From assembly GCF_003946245.1 (NCBI RefSeq), contig NZ_RHNN01000015.1, positions 1-64,000 of the forward strand: 64,000 nucleotides of DNA. Reading direction: 5' to 3'. Made by a program: the position numbers and the translations under genes. The number at the start of each line of letters is the position of its first letter. Within the stretch, counting starts at the first letter, position 1. Below are positions 52,864 through 62,029 of this stretch, piece after piece. Under the pieces are notes generated by a model that saw nothing but the letters and a program-made list of their open reading frames with translations, had not been told where the DNA came from and ran no database searches. Source of the stretch: Levilactobacillus cerevisiae. GTDB taxonomy: Bacteria > Bacillota > Bacilli > Lactobacillales > Lactobacillaceae.

Positions 52864-53118
52864 ATGACAAAAGCAGAAATTTATGACAAAATTGCCGACA
52901 TTATCGCCGACCGATTTGAAACCGACCGGGATGCCATCAACGAACAACTAAACTTCAAGCAGGACCTAGACGCTGACTCCATTGATTTTGTGGAGTTTGT
53001 CTTGGAACTGGAAGATACGTTTGGCGCTGAGATTTCGGATGAAGATGCTGAAAAGCTAAACACGATTGGTGAAGTGGTCGACTATATCGACGCCCACCAG
53101 AGTCAACAAGATAAGTAA
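52864..53118 (+). CDS. acpP: Acyl carrier protein
   Basis: An 84-residue acidic carrier protein. The phosphopantetheine Ser is in LDADSIDFVEFVLELED (the usual DSLD is DSID here). ATG 52864 with GAGGGA 8 bp upstream; the frame is open to 52798 without a site. Located after plsX as in Bacillus. Many lactobacilli have a second ACP in the fab cluster, so this one may serve PlsX. Confidence 0.93.
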   Translation: MTKAEIYDKIADIIADRFETDRDAINEQLNFKQDLDADSIDFVEFVLELEDTFGAEISDEDAEKLNTIGEVVDYIDAHQSQQDK

Positions 53119-53126
53119 ATTGAGCG

Positions 53127-53162
53127 AGTCCGGGCCGCGGGTTAAGTCGTCCCGGGCTTTTT
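53127..53162 (+). terminator. Terminator after acpP
   Basis: GTCCGGG / CCCGGGC stem around a 16-base loop and five T. Confidence 0.8.
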
Positions 53163-53220
53163 CAATCTAACAGAAAATTTTGCTTGATTTTCAGTGAAAA
53201 GGGCTCGTTTCAGGTATAAT

Positions 53221-53362
53221 AGTTATTGTGAGTACATTATTGTGATGGCCTGATGAGGTTCAGTGTGCCGGAAGCACGACCACGGTTTTGCCCCCATCAA
53301 GTGACTGGCGTGACTATTTAGACTGGTAGCCTAGATAATTTAAGAAATGAGGGAATTAGCGC
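53221..53362 (+). promoter_or_regulatory. rnc leader region
   Basis: A good -10 TATAAT lies at 53215-53220, without a good -35. About 140 untranslated bases follow, with possible pairing of GATGG (53244) to CCATC (53294) and an inner GTGC-CGGAA-GCAC hairpin. A long leader suits RNase III, which cuts its own leader in other bacteria; no such cleavage can be seen here. Confidence 0.45.
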
Positions 53363-54058
53363 GTGATTGCAGGATTAAATCAAGAATTGGCTGATAATTT
53401 TGATATTCATTTTAAAGATCAATCGTTACTGGACGAAGCATTTACCCAGGCCTCGTACGTCAACGAACATCCCAACCAGGGATTGAAATTTTACGAACGG
53501 ATTGAATTTTTAGGTGACGCGGTGATGCAGTTGGTTGTCTCGAACTACATTTTCCGGCGTTACCCCAAGATGCCGCAAGGGCGGTTAACCCGGCTGCGGG
53601 CAGCGATGGTCAATGAACAAAGTTTTGCTAGTTTTGCCCGTGAATGTCACTTTGACCAGTACATTCGTTTGGGTAAGGGTGAGGAAAAGGCGCAGGCACG
53701 GCAACGGGACTCCCTGTTGTGTGACATTTTTGAGTCCTTTATCGGGGCACTGTATATGGACCAAGGTTTGGATAAGGTTGTGCCGTTCGTTACTACGGTG
53801 GTCTTCCCTAAGCTAGACGAGGGGCGCTTTGACGAGTTCTTCGATCACAAGACGGAGCTTCAAGAACTGGTTCAGCAAAATGGACCGGTGAATATTGACT
53901 ACCGGCTACTGGATGAAGAGGGACCGGATAATGATCGGGCCTTCAAAGTCGCCGTTTACGTCAACGATAAGTTACTGGGCGAGGGCAACGGCCACTCGAA
54001 GAAGCATGCGGAACAAAATGCGGCGCGTCATGCGCTGGAGAATCTGAAAGTAGAGTAA
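53363..54058 (+). CDS. rnc: Ribonuclease III
   Basis: A 231-residue double-stranded RNA endonuclease for rRNA and mRNA processing. Catalytic signature YERIEFLGDAVMQLVVSNYIF, then CDIFESFIGALYMDQG (second metal site), and a C-terminal dsRNA-binding domain (about 158-228: KTELQELVQQNG ... GEGNGHSKKHAEQNAARHAL). GTG 53363 with GAGGGA. Followed 12 bp later by smc. Confidence 0.96.
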   Translation: MIAGLNQELADNFDIHFKDQSLLDEAFTQASYVNEHPNQGLKFYERIEFLGDAVMQLVVSNYIFRRYPKMPQGRLTRLRAAMVNEQSFASFARECHFDQYIRLGKGEEKAQARQRDSLLCDIFESFIGALYMDQGLDKVVPFVTTVVFPKLDEGRFDEFFDHKTELQELVQQNGPVNIDYRLLDEEGPDNDRAFKVAVYVNDKLLGEGNGHSKKHAEQNAARHALENLKVE

Positions 54059-54070
54059 GGATGACTAACG

Positions 54071-57000
54071 ATGCGGTTAAAGACATTAGAGATTAGTGGG
54101 TTCAAATCCTTTGCGGATAAAACCCGAATTGACTTTTTGCCGGGAATGACTGGCATCGTCGGCCCTAATGGGAGCGGTAAGAGTAACATTTCTGAAGCCG
54201 TCCGGTGGGTCTTGGGGGAGCAATCTGCTAAAAGTTTACGGGGAAGTAAGATGCCCGACGTTATTTTTGCGGGCTCAGCTGACCGGCACCCGTTGAATCG
54301 GGCGGCCGTGTCCATTACGTTGGACAACAGCGACCATTATTTAAAAAGTGATTACACGGAGCTCACCATCAGTCGGATCCTCTATCGGTCTGGCGATTCG
54401 GATTACCAACTGAACGGGCAGAGCTGTCGGTTGAAGGACATCACGGAACTCTTGATGGACTCGGGGATGGGACAAGACTCCTTCTCCATCATCTCTCAAG
54501 GGCGCGTTGAGGCCATTTTCAACAGCAAGCCGGAGGATCGCCGCAACATCATTGAAGAGGTTGCTGGCGTTTATAAATACCGGAAGCACAAGGAAAAGGC
54601 CCAGCGTGAACTGGACGACACGATGACGTATTTACACCGGGTGGAGGACATCATTGCCGAGCTTGAAGGCCGCGTACAGCCGCTGGAAGAGCAGAGTAAC
54701 TTGGCGCAAGACTATTTGGATCAGCAGCAGAAATTTGCGCTGCTGGACCGCACCCAGTTGGTACGCCAACTCCATACGGAATCTGCCCAGAAGCAGAGTG
54801 CCGATGCCCTGGTAACCGAGAAACAGGACCAAGTCACCACCCATCAAGCGGCGGAGAAGACACAGACCGAGACCGTGAATACGCTGAAACAGCGACAGTC
54901 AAAGTTGCTAGCCGCCAAGGATGATCTTCAGGCCAAACTGGTTGCGGCGACGCAATTGGTTGAGCAGAGCCAAGGCCGGGTGAACCTTTCTGGTGAGCAA
55001 CAAAAGCATCAGAATGAGCAACGGCAACGTTTAGCGGAGCAACTGGCCACCTTGAAACAAGAATTGACGACCAATCAGGACGCGTTAAGCAAGGCTGAGG
55101 CGTCGGTTCAAGAGTTGACGGGTGCCATGAAAACGGCCAATCAAGAAGCGAAGGAACTGACCCAGGCCACGGATCCCAAGGTGATTGCGGGACTCCGAAA
55201 AGACTTGGAAAATTTCCGAACGACTTATTTTGACCAGAAACAAGATGTGGCTAATTGGCGGAATCAGCGTCAATACCTCCAGCAGAATCAAGAACGCCTA
55301 CAACAACAGGGTCAACGGGTAGCCAAACAGCTGACCGAATTGCAAGAGCACGCAAAAGCGGCCCAAGTGGCCGTTAGTACGTTAAGCACGCAAGCGACCA
55401 CCCAGAAGTCGGCGCTCAACGTTGCTGAGCAGTCCTTGGATGCTGAGGCGGGGCAATACCAACAGCATCAGAAACAGTACCAAACCCTGCAACACAACTG
55501 GCAGGCGGCACTCGAAGTCTACCAACGCGCACAAACCAAAGTCGCCAATCAACAGGCTTCGTCGGCCGAGTATGGCGGCTTCTATCAGGGTGTGCGGGCA
55601 ATCCTAAAACAACGGGAACATTTTCGCGGGTTATTAGGCGCAGTGTCTGAGCTTTTACAGGTTCCAGACCACTACACCAGTGCCGTGGAATACGCCTTGG
55701 GTGGGCAACTGCAACAGGTCGTCGTGGATGATGAAACGACGGCGAAAGCGGCGGTTGGCTACCTGCGTGAGCACAAGGCTGGCCGGGCCACTTTTCTGCC
55801 CCTAAGCACCGTTCGTGGTCGGCAGATCGATCACAGTACGTTGCAGCTACTGCACAGTATGACGGGATTCCTGGGTGTCGGGAGCGACCTGATCACAATC
55901 GATGAATCAGCCGCGAACATCCTGGCCTACCTCCTGGGGACGACGATTTTTGCCGCCAACCTGGATACGGCTGTTGCCATCAGTCAACGCATCCATCACC
56001 GGTACCGCGTGGTCAGCCTAGCTGGCGACGTGGTGAGTGCCAGTGGGGCGATTACTGGGGGCCAAACGCGGCAGAGTCACAGCAGTGTTCTGCGGCAACA
56101 ACAGGAGTTGCAAGAATTACAGAAAAATATTTCACAAATGCAGCAGTCCCTGGCTGAACAAGAAGCGAAAATCAAGGCCCAGCGCGCGGCACTAACGACG
56201 AGTGAACAGCGAAGCCAAGACCTGCAAAGCACCATTAATGAGCTCCAGCCAAAGTGTCGGCAATTAGACGACCAACTGGCTGGTGCCCAGACCACTTTGG
56301 AACAGGCCAATCGGCAGGTCAAAGCGGCGGAGTTGGAAATTCAACAGGCTCAAGACAGTGATGCGGATGATCAGGGCAGTCAGTTGGCCGCCCAGATTAC
56401 CACCGGTGAACAACAGGTCACAGCCACGGAACAGACCATTGCGAACATGCAAAAGAAAATTTCCATGGTCACGGCTGAACAATCACAGAAGCAAGCGGCA
56501 TTGACCGCTAAGCAGACATGGTTGGCGGGCGCTAAAGAACGCCATCAACAGCAACGGGAGGCCGTTAAAGCGCTCCAGGCGGACATTACGGCGGCCCAAG
56601 AACAAATTGCGACGGTGACGACGAATCTGGAACATCTGACGCAACAAGAAACCTTGACGCCAGCCGATGCCAAGGCCCAATTGACCCAGGCAAAACACGA
56701 CCGGGAGACAATCGAGAGGGCGTTGGCTCAGGCGAACGACGAGCTGACCACCGTTAACGATGAGTTGGAAGCCGCCGAGACTGCTAACCAGCGGACCAGT
56801 GGGCTCCTCCAGCTGGCCAACGATGACTTGCAAGCCGCTCAGGTGAAGCAAACGCGGTTAGCGGCCCTAATCGACCAACAACAGAATCAGTTGTCTGAAA
56901 AGTACCATTTGAGTTTGGCAGCGGCGGAACAGGACGTCAGTGACTTACCGGCTGATGAATTGGCCGTTCAGTTGAAACTTTTGAAGCGGGGACTGGATGA

Positions 57001-57625
57001 GATTGGTTCCGTCAACCTAAACGCCATTGATGAGTACAAAGAGGTCAAGGAACGTTATGACTTTTTGACTCAGCAACGTGACGATCTGGTGACGGCCAAG
57101 GAACAGCTGACCACCACCATGACCGAACTGGATGGCCAGGTGAAACGCCGGTTTAAGGCCAGCTTCGATCAAATTGCTGAGAAGTTTACGGCGACGTTTA
57201 AGCAGATGTTTGGCGGTGGCAAGGCGGAACTGGTCTTGACGGATCCGGATAATCTGCTGACAACTGGGGTTGATATCATGGCCCAGCCACCTGGCAAGAA
57301 GTTCCAGAACATGGGACTGCTTTCCGGTGGGGAACGTGCGCTGACAGCAATTACGCTATTATTTGCGATTTTACAAGTACAACCCGTGCCATTTTGTATT
57401 CTGGATGAGGTGGAGGCAGCGCTCGATCCGGCCAACGTGACCCGATTTGCCCGCTACATTCACCAGTTCCAGGATCAGACACAATTTATCGTTATCACCC
57501 ACCGTAAGGAAACCATGGTGCAAGCCGACATCCTTTACGGGGTAACGATGCAGGACTCCGGCGTCTCTAAAATGGTCGCCGTAGACCTTGACCAAGAAAC
57601 CACTCAGGAAGGGAAGCAATCCTAA
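54071..57625 (+). CDS. smc: Chromosome segregation protein SMC
   Basis: An 1184-residue condensin subunit. N-terminal ATPase head MRLKTLEISGFKSFADKTRI with Walker A GPNGSGKSN; first coiled coil about 170-500, very Gln-rich; hinge about 505-660 (YGGFYQGVRAIL, GRATFLPL, GGQTRQ); second coil to about 1010; C-terminal head with the signature LLSGGERALTAITLLFAI and Walker B FCILDEVEAALDPANV. ATG 54071. Its stop overlaps the ftsY ATG by one base. Confidence 0.97.
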   Translation: MRLKTLEISGFKSFADKTRIDFLPGMTGIVGPNGSGKSNISEAVRWVLGEQSAKSLRGSKMPDVIFAGSADRHPLNRAAVSITLDNSDHYLKSDYTELTISRILYRSGDSDYQLNGQSCRLKDITELLMDSGMGQDSFSIISQGRVEAIFNSKPEDRRNIIEEVAGVYKYRKHKEKAQRELDDTMTYLHRVEDIIAELEGRVQPLEEQSNLAQDYLDQQQKFALLDRTQLVRQLHTESAQKQSADALVTEKQDQVTTHQAAEKTQTETVNTLKQRQSKLLAAKDDLQAKLVAATQLVEQSQGRVNLSGEQQKHQNEQRQRLAEQLATLKQELTTNQDALSKAEASVQELTGAMKTANQEAKELTQATDPKVIAGLRKDLENFRTTYFDQKQDVANWRNQRQYLQQNQERLQQQGQRVAKQLTELQEHAKAAQVAVSTLSTQATTQKSALNVAEQSLDAEAGQYQQHQKQYQTLQHNWQAALEVYQRAQTKVANQQASSAEYGGFYQGVRAILKQREHFRGLLGAVSELLQVPDHYTSAVEYALGGQLQQVVVDDETTAKAAVGYLREHKAGRATFLPLSTVRGRQIDHSTLQLLHSMTGFLGVGSDLITIDESAANILAYLLGTTIFAANLDTAVAISQRIHHRYRVVSLAGDVVSASGAITGGQTRQSHSSVLRQQQELQELQKNISQMQQSLAEQEAKIKAQRAALTTSEQRSQDLQSTINELQPKCRQLDDQLAGAQTTLEQANRQVKAAELEIQQAQDSDADDQGSQLAAQITTGEQQVTATEQTIANMQKKISMVTAEQSQKQAALTAKQTWLAGAKERHQQQREAVKALQADITAAQEQIATVTTNLEHLTQQETLTPADAKAQLTQAKHDRETIERALAQANDELTTVNDELEAAETANQRTSGLLQLANDDLQAAQVKQTRLAALIDQQQNQLSEKYHLSLAAAEQDVSDLPADELAVQLKLLKRGLDEIGSVNLNAIDEYKEVKERYDFLTQQRDDLVTAKEQLTTTMTELDGQVKRRFKASFDQIAEKFTATFKQMFGGGKAELVLTDPDNLLTTGVDIMAQPPGKKFQNMGLLSGGERALTAITLLFAILQVQPVPFCILDEVEAALDPANVTRFARYIHQFQDQTQFIVITHRKETMVQADILYGVTMQDSGVSKMVAVDLDQETTQEGKQS

Positions 57626-59181
57626 TGGGATTATTTGATATTTTTCGTCGGCGAGCCAAGCCAGAACCAAAGAGTGAGGCCCCGGCCAGTAGCGAAGCGG
57701 CCGTTGCGTCCTCTGAAGCTGCTGCACCGGTTAGCGCGGCAACGACGCCAGAATCAGTAGCGTCTGCTGCGCCAGTAGCCAGTGAGGCTACTGAGAGCAC
57801 GGCAACCAGTGCCGCGGATGATAGCGTTGAAACTGACGCCAGTTCGGCTGCGGAGGTTACCCCTGCCGCAGAAACGACGGCTGAGCCGGTGACGGATAAC
57901 TCAGCTGCGCCAGAGTCGACGGAACCCGTAACACCAGTGCCAGCAGAATCAGTGGCCCCTGAAGAAGCGGTTCCAGCAGATTCTGCTGCCGCCGAGTCGG
58001 TGGTCACCAGTGCTGCAGAGAGCGAAGTAGCACAGGCTTCGACCGAGGCTGAACCGGAAGCAACTACGGTTGAAGCAGAAGCCTCACAGGCAACTACGCC
58101 GGTTGAAACGTCACCAGAACAGGCTGACGGTGCCGAATCCGTGACACCAGCTGCAGAGGTTACGAAGGACACCAGTGAGCCAGCTGCTACAACAGCGGCA
58201 GATACCACCGAACCAGCACCACAGACCGATGAGCAGCTCTACGACAAAGGGTTAGAGAAGACCCGGACGACCTTTGGCCAACGTTTGAACGCTTTGCTGG
58301 CTAACTTCCGGCACGTGGATGAAAGTTTCTTTGATGATCTTGAAGAAACCTTGATTGGCGCCGACGTCGGCTTTGACATGGCCGTGAAACTCAGTGAGGA
58401 GTTGCGCGACGAGGTCAAGCTGCAGAACGCCAAGAAGTCGTCGGACGTGCAAGAAGTCGTGGTTGAAAAGCTGGTTGAAATTTATGATGCGGCCGGCAAC
58501 AACGAAAGCACGGCCATCAACATGGCACCCACGGGCCCAACGGTGATTCTCTTCGTTGGGGTCAACGGTGTCGGTAAGACGACGACCATCGGGAAAATGG
58601 CCAACCGCTACCACCAGGCAGGTAAGAAAGTTCTGTTGGCAGCGGCTGACACGTTCCGGGCCGGTGCCACCGAACAACTCAACGTTTGGGCTGAACGGGC
58701 CGACGTGGACATTGTGAAGGGCAAACCGCAATCCGATCCGGCAGCCGTGGTGTTTGATGCCGTCAAGAAGGCCAAGGATGAAGACTATGACATTCTCTTC
58801 GTCGACACCGCTGGCCGGCTGCAGAACAAGGTCAACTTGATGAACGAATTGGAAAAGATGAAGCGGATCATTACCCGTGAAATCCCCGATGCACCACACG
58901 AAGTTCTCTTGGTTCTGGATGCCACGACCGGGCAAAATGCCTTGACCCAAGCCAAGCTGTTTAAGGAATCAACTGCCGTGACGGGCATCGTCTTGACAAA
59001 GCTAGACGGAACCGCTCGTGGGGGGATTGTGTTGGCCATCCGCAATGAGCTCCACGTGCCCGTGAAGTTTATCGGGCTGGGTGAACAAATCTCTGATTTA
59101 CGACCATTCGATCCAAACGAATTCGTCTACGGTCTGTTTAAGGGCTTGATTGACGTGAAAGCATTGGATAAGAAAGCTTAG
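57625..59181 (+). CDS. ftsY: Signal recognition particle receptor FtsY, long Ala/Ser/Glu-rich A domain
   Basis: A 518-residue SRP receptor GTPase. After the short membrane-targeting start [18 protein letters not shown] comes a low-complexity region (about 18-205) made almost only of Ala, Ser, Thr, Glu, Val and Pro. The NG domain (about 215-518) has [15 protein letters not shown] (Lys318), [34 protein letters not shown] and [13 protein letters not shown]. subtilis FtsY has almost no A domain, so this one is unusually long for Firmicutes though similar in lactobacilli. ATG 57625 overlaps the smc stop. Confidence 0.96.
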   Translation: MGLFDIFRRRAKPEPKSEAPASSEAAVASSEAAAPVSAATTPESVASAAPVASEATESTATSAADDSVETDASSAAEVTPAAETTAEPVTDNSAAPESTEPVTPVPAESVAPEEAVPADSAAAESVVTSAAESEVAQASTEAEPEATTVEAEASQATTPVETSPEQADGAESVTPAAEVTKDTSEPAATTAADTTEPAPQTDEQLYDKGLEKTRTTFGQRLNALLANFRHVDESFFDDLEETLIGADVGFDMAVKLSEELRDEVKLQNAKKSSDVQEVVVEKLVEIYDAAGNNESTAINMAPTGPTVILFVGVNGVGKTTTIGKMANRYHQAGKKVLLAAADTFRAGATEQLNVWAERADVDIVKGKPQSDPAAVVFDAVKKAKDEDYDILFVDTAGRLQNKVNLMNELEKMKRIITREIPDAPHEVLLVLDATTGQNALTQAKLFKESTAVTGIVLTKLDGTARGGIVLAIRNELHVPVKFIGLGEQISDLRPFDPNEFVYGLFKGLIDVKALDKKA

Positions 59182-59185
59182 ACCA

Positions 59186-59225
59186 AAAACGACCCAACCG
59201 CGATGCTTGCGGCAGGGTCGTTTTC
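59186..59225 (+). terminator. Terminator after ftsY
   Basis: AAAACGACCCAACCGC / GCGGCAGGGTCGTTTT, a long stem with two mismatches; loop GATGCTT. Confidence 0.9.
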
Positions 59226-59282
59226 ATTTATAATCTTTGAGATCCTTTGTCAATCAGTGCTCCAAGTGGGGTGTTTGAAGAA

Positions 59283-59397
59283 TGGTGACTTTGAACCGCG
59301 TTTCGTGTACTTCAAAGCGAGACCCAAGACCGTTTGGGGGCTTGTACCGTCCTGCCCGCAGCGTCTTAACTTAAAATTTATGACCGGCAAGCCGGAC
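59283..59397 (+). repeat. Large structured intergenic repeat, copy F (diverged right-module fragment)
   Basis: Carries GGTGACTTTGAACCGCG ... TTCAAAGCGAG, then CCCAAGACCG...CTTG (59323-59344), CCGTCCTGCCCGCAGCG and CCGGCAAGCCGG. It matches the second half of the right module of copies A, D and E, closest to E. Left module and core are missing. It lies between ftsY and the ylxM promoter. Confidence 0.7.
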
Positions 59398-59433
59398 AAC
59401 AAACACCGTTTCGCCCAGAATCAGCGAAAAAAA

Positions 59434-59462
59434 TTGACGAAACCGCTAAAAATCGGTATTCT
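59434..59462 (+). promoter_or_regulatory. Promoter of ylxM-ffh
   Basis: TTGACG (59434-59439), 17-bp spacer, TATTCT (59457-59462). Confidence 0.75.
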
Positions 59463-59494
59463 GGTAGAGTGTGACACGAACTGGAGGACCAAGC

Positions 59495-59836
59495 ATGGAG
59501 ATTGAAAAAAATTACCGAATTAATTCCTTATTTGCGTTCTACCAGCCGCTGCTGACCGCAAAGCAAAACAATTATATGCAGCTATACTATGGCGATGATT
59601 ATTCTTTGGGCGAAATCGCCGAGGAGTTTAACGTCAGTCGGCAAGCGGTTTACGATAATCTGCGACGGACGGAAAAGATCCTCGAAGATTATGAGGCCAA
59701 GTTGCATCTCTACCAAGAATTCACGGCGCGCAACGAACAGGCTGACGAGATTCAGTCGTACGTGGCAACCAATTACCCGCACGATGCCAAATTAAACCGG
59801 CTAGTGGCGGGACTCGAAAATCTAGAAGAACAATGA
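59495..59836 (+). CDS. ylxM: SRP-associated HTH protein YlxM
   Basis: A 113-residue helix-turn-helix protein that associates with the SRP in streptococci. It shows the sigma-4-like pattern [58 protein letters not shown] 59495 with CTGGAGG; an upstream in-frame ATG at 59471 is not used. Immediately before ffh, as in all YlxM-containing Firmicutes. Confidence 0.95.
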   Translation: MEIEKNYRINSLFAFYQPLLTAKQNNYMQLYYGDDYSLGEIAEEFNVSRQAVYDNLRRTEKILEDYEAKLHLYQEFTARNEQADEIQSYVATNYPHDAKLNRLVAGLENLEEQ

Positions 59837-59855
59837 AAGTTAGGTGGCAAAACGA

Positions 59856-61313
59856 ATGGCGTTTGAAGGATTAACTGATCGATTACAAAACGCAATGCGA
59901 AAACTCCGGGGTAAGGGGAAAGTCTCCGAAAGTGACCTCCGAGAAACGATGCGGGAAATCCGTCTGGCCTTGCTTGAGGCCGACGTTAACTTTACCGTGG
60001 TCAAGGACTTTGTGAAGAAGGTTCGCGACCGGGCAATGGGGGCTGACGTCCTCGAAGGCTTGAATCCGGCACAACAAATCGTCAAGATCGTTGATGAAGA
60101 GCTGACCAAGACCATGGGGGAAGAAGCCGTTCCCCTGAACAAGTCCGATAAGATTCCAACGATCATCATGATGGTTGGGCTACAAGGGGCCGGGAAGACG
60201 ACCACTGCCGGGAAACTGGCGTTGAAGTTAAAAAATGAAGAAAATGCCCGCCCCTTAATGATTGCAGGAGACGTTTACCGGCCAGCCGCCATTGACCAAT
60301 TGGTTCAAGTGGCTGCCGGCATTGACGTGCCCGTCTTTGAAATGGGAACCGATGTGGATCCCGTGGAAATTGTTCGCCAAGGGTTAGCCCAAGCGGAAAA
60401 GGACCACAACGATTACGTCATCATTGATACGGCTGGTCGTTTACAAATCGATGAACAGCTGATGGATGAATTGGCCAACATCAAGGACCTCGCCCACCCG
60501 GACGAAATCCTGTTGACGGTCGATGCCATGACTGGGCAAAATGCCGTGGCCACTGCCGAAGGATTTAACGGCAAGCTCGACGTGACCGGGGTTGTTTTAA
60601 CCAAGTTAGACGGCGATACCCGTGGTGGGGCCGCACTGTCGATTCGCGCCGTGACTGGGAAGCCAATCAAGTTCATTGGGCAAGGCGAAAAGATGACCGA
60701 CTTGGACGTCTTCCATCCAGATCGAATGGCGTCACGGATTTTGGGCATGGGCGACATGCTCTCCCTGATCGAAAAGACCCAGAAGGAATACGACGAGAAG
60801 CAAGCTCAAGAGTTGACCGAAAAGATCCAGGAGAATTCGTTTGACTTCAACGACTTCCTCGACCAGATCGAGCAGATTCAAAAGATGGGGCCGATGGATG
60901 AATTGATGAAAATGATTCCGGGGATGGCCAACAATCCGGCGATGAAGAACGCGCAGGTGGATCCCAAGGATATGAATCACCTGAAGGCCGTCGTATACTC
61001 CATGACGCCTCAGGAACGGACCAACCCGGATGTTTTGAACCCTTCACGGCGACGACGCATCGCTGCTGGTGCTGGGCGGCCAATTCATGAAGTGAACCGC
61101 ATGATCAAGCAGTTCAACCAAATGAAGAAAATGATGAACCAAGTGTCGAAGGGAAACATGTCCGGCATGGAACAACTCATGGGCAACTCAGGAATGGGTG
61201 GCGGCATGGGCGGTGGTGTCAGTGGCCGGATGCAAAAGATGGCCATGAACCGAATGACCCGCCAGATGAAGAAGAATAAGAAGAAACGATTGAAGCGGAA
61301 GAAGCGCAAGTAA
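59856..61313 (+). CDS. ffh: Signal recognition particle protein Ffh
   Basis: A 485-residue SRP54 GTPase. N domain AFEGLTDRLQNAMRKLRGKGKVSE, G domain with GLQGAGKTTTAGKLA (about residue 107), DTAGRLQID, TKLDGDTRGG and GQGEKMTDLDVF, then a Met-rich M domain (about 300-485) with MNRMTRQMKKNKKKRLKRKKRK-type basic end. ATG 59856 with AGGTGG 9 bp upstream; a GTG four codons earlier is the ribosome binding site itself. The rpsP-rimM-trmD block that often follows ffh is not next; a P-type ATPase is. Confidence 0.97.
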   Translation: MAFEGLTDRLQNAMRKLRGKGKVSESDLRETMREIRLALLEADVNFTVVKDFVKKVRDRAMGADVLEGLNPAQQIVKIVDEELTKTMGEEAVPLNKSDKIPTIIMMVGLQGAGKTTTAGKLALKLKNEENARPLMIAGDVYRPAAIDQLVQVAAGIDVPVFEMGTDVDPVEIVRQGLAQAEKDHNDYVIIDTAGRLQIDEQLMDELANIKDLAHPDEILLTVDAMTGQNAVATAEGFNGKLDVTGVVLTKLDGDTRGGAALSIRAVTGKPIKFIGQGEKMTDLDVFHPDRMASRILGMGDMLSLIEKTQKEYDEKQAQELTEKIQENSFDFNDFLDQIEQIQKMGPMDELMKMIPGMANNPAMKNAQVDPKDMNHLKAVVYSMTPQERTNPDVLNPSRRRRIAAGAGRPIHEVNRMIKQFNQMKKMMNQVSKGNMSGMEQLMGNSGMGGGMGGGVSGRMQKMAMNRMTRQMKKNKKKRLKRKKRK

Positions 61314-61330
61314 GCGGAGAGTGAGACAAA

Positions 61331-61443
61331 AGGCGGTTAGCTGGTGAGCATTAAGGCTGATAGCCGGATAATCCTGGGCTTGGATTATTTGGCTATCAGT
61401 TTTAAGCGGAGCCGGCTGCCTTTTGGCGCACGTTTCGACAATA
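61331..61443 (-). repeat. Element II, free-standing copy (reversed)
   Basis: Minus-strand match to 37801-37920: ATTGTCGAAACGTG, CTCCGCTTAA, and the central dyad CTGATAGCCAAATAATCC / GGATTATCCGGCTATCAG (61399-61357), and ending GCTCACCAGCTAACCGCC. It directly follows ffh and is flanked by the CTGGG hairpin on its other side. Confidence 0.75.
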
Positions 61444-61461
61444 TAGCTTTGGAGATACAAT

Positions 61462-61486
61462 GCGAGTCTGGGTTTTTGTCCCAGAC
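61462..61486. repeat. Short CTGGG-TTTTTGT-CCCAG hairpin element
   Basis: Core CTGGGTTTTTGTCCCAG at 61468-61484, the reverse complement of the element at 2799-2815. It sits between element II and the ffh terminator. Confidence 0.5.
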
Positions 61487-61496
61487 GGTTTAACTG

Positions 61497-61535
61497 GGGG
61501 CCCTCGGAATGGTTAACATTCGGGGAGCCCTTTTT
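61497..61535 (+). terminator. Terminator downstream of ffh
   Basis: GGGCCCTCGGAATG / CATTCGGGGAGCCC stem (two mismatches), loop GTTAA, then TTTTT. Confidence 0.75.
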
Positions 61536-61770
61536 CTGATTCCGCGATGCCGCGTCAAAAAGGTCGAGGCTAAATGCAAGTGAATGTGTGCGCTCCATGG
61601 TAAGTCCTAATTTGTAGACGAATAAGCGGCATAGGCGACCATCTCCTGCGGCTAACGAGACCAGTCCAGGCAATTTGGCAGTCACCGTGAAATGTCTAGC
61701 AGGTCCATGCTAGTCAGAAAATATTCAAGGAATCTTCACTAATGCTGTTAACTTTTTAGTACCTTTTGGG
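61536..61770. other. Intergenic region before the ATPase promoter
   Basis: No convincing gene, repeat or motif. Short open frames here show no ribosome binding sites. Confidence 0.35.
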
Positions 61771-61799
61771 TAGACGGCGAGCAAACATTCCGGTATACT
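61771..61799 (+). promoter_or_regulatory. Promoter of the riboswitch-ATPase unit
   Basis: TAGACG (61771-61776), 17-bp spacer, TATACT (61794-61799), just upstream of the riboswitch. Confidence 0.65.
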
Positions 61800-61811
61800 A
61801 TCCCTAAAGCA

Positions 61812-61974
61812 ACCATAAGGGAGTAACTAGCAGAACGTTTCTGCGACAATACCCGTCAGCAAGATTTCTTTGGCAACGTCGACCGACTAGTGGCCAATCC
61901 GGGATTGTCTTAAATAGTGAGACTTATGTGTGTTCACAAATTTATTTTGTGTGCACGCGTAAGTCTCTTTTTTT
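61812..61974 (+). ncRNA. yybP-ykoY (manganese) riboswitch with terminator
   Basis: The leader carries the family's 5' signature AAGGGAGTAACTAGCAG (61817-61833; consensus GGGGAGUAGC) and the 3' block AGCAAGATTTCTTTGGCAA (61858-61876; compare AGCAAGACCUUUGCC in B. subtilis yybP). A strong intrinsic terminator follows: GAGACTTATGTGTGTTCACAAA pairs with TTGTGTGCACGCGTAAGTCTC (61920-61967), ending in a T7 run. In this family Mn2+ binding opens the terminator, so the ATPase downstream would be made when Mn is high. Fold not computed. Confidence 0.78.
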
Positions 61975-62029
61975 ACCCCTTGGAACGGGAAAAGATGGCT
62001 TGCGAGCACACCTCAGGAGGAACCCATTA

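Noticed and set aside
53249-53275. CTGATGAG followed by GGAAG in the rnc leader, resembling a hammerhead ribozyme core
   Set aside because: The required CGAAA after stem II and the cleavage-site stem are missing, so the fold cannot form.
57567-58208. 213-residue minus-strand open frame, Ala/Ser/Val-rich
   Set aside because: It is the antisense shadow of the low-complexity FtsY A domain; composition mirrors it, and no ribosome binding site or domain is seen.
61312-61443. Element II as the 4.5S/SRP RNA gene because it follows ffh
   Set aside because: No SRP RNA core motif (GGAAG/AGCAG-type helix 8) is present, and the sequence recurs inside repeat C.
61188-61685. 165-residue minus-strand open frame over the end of ffh and element II
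   Set aside because: It runs through ffh antisense, element II and a terminator; no coding signal.
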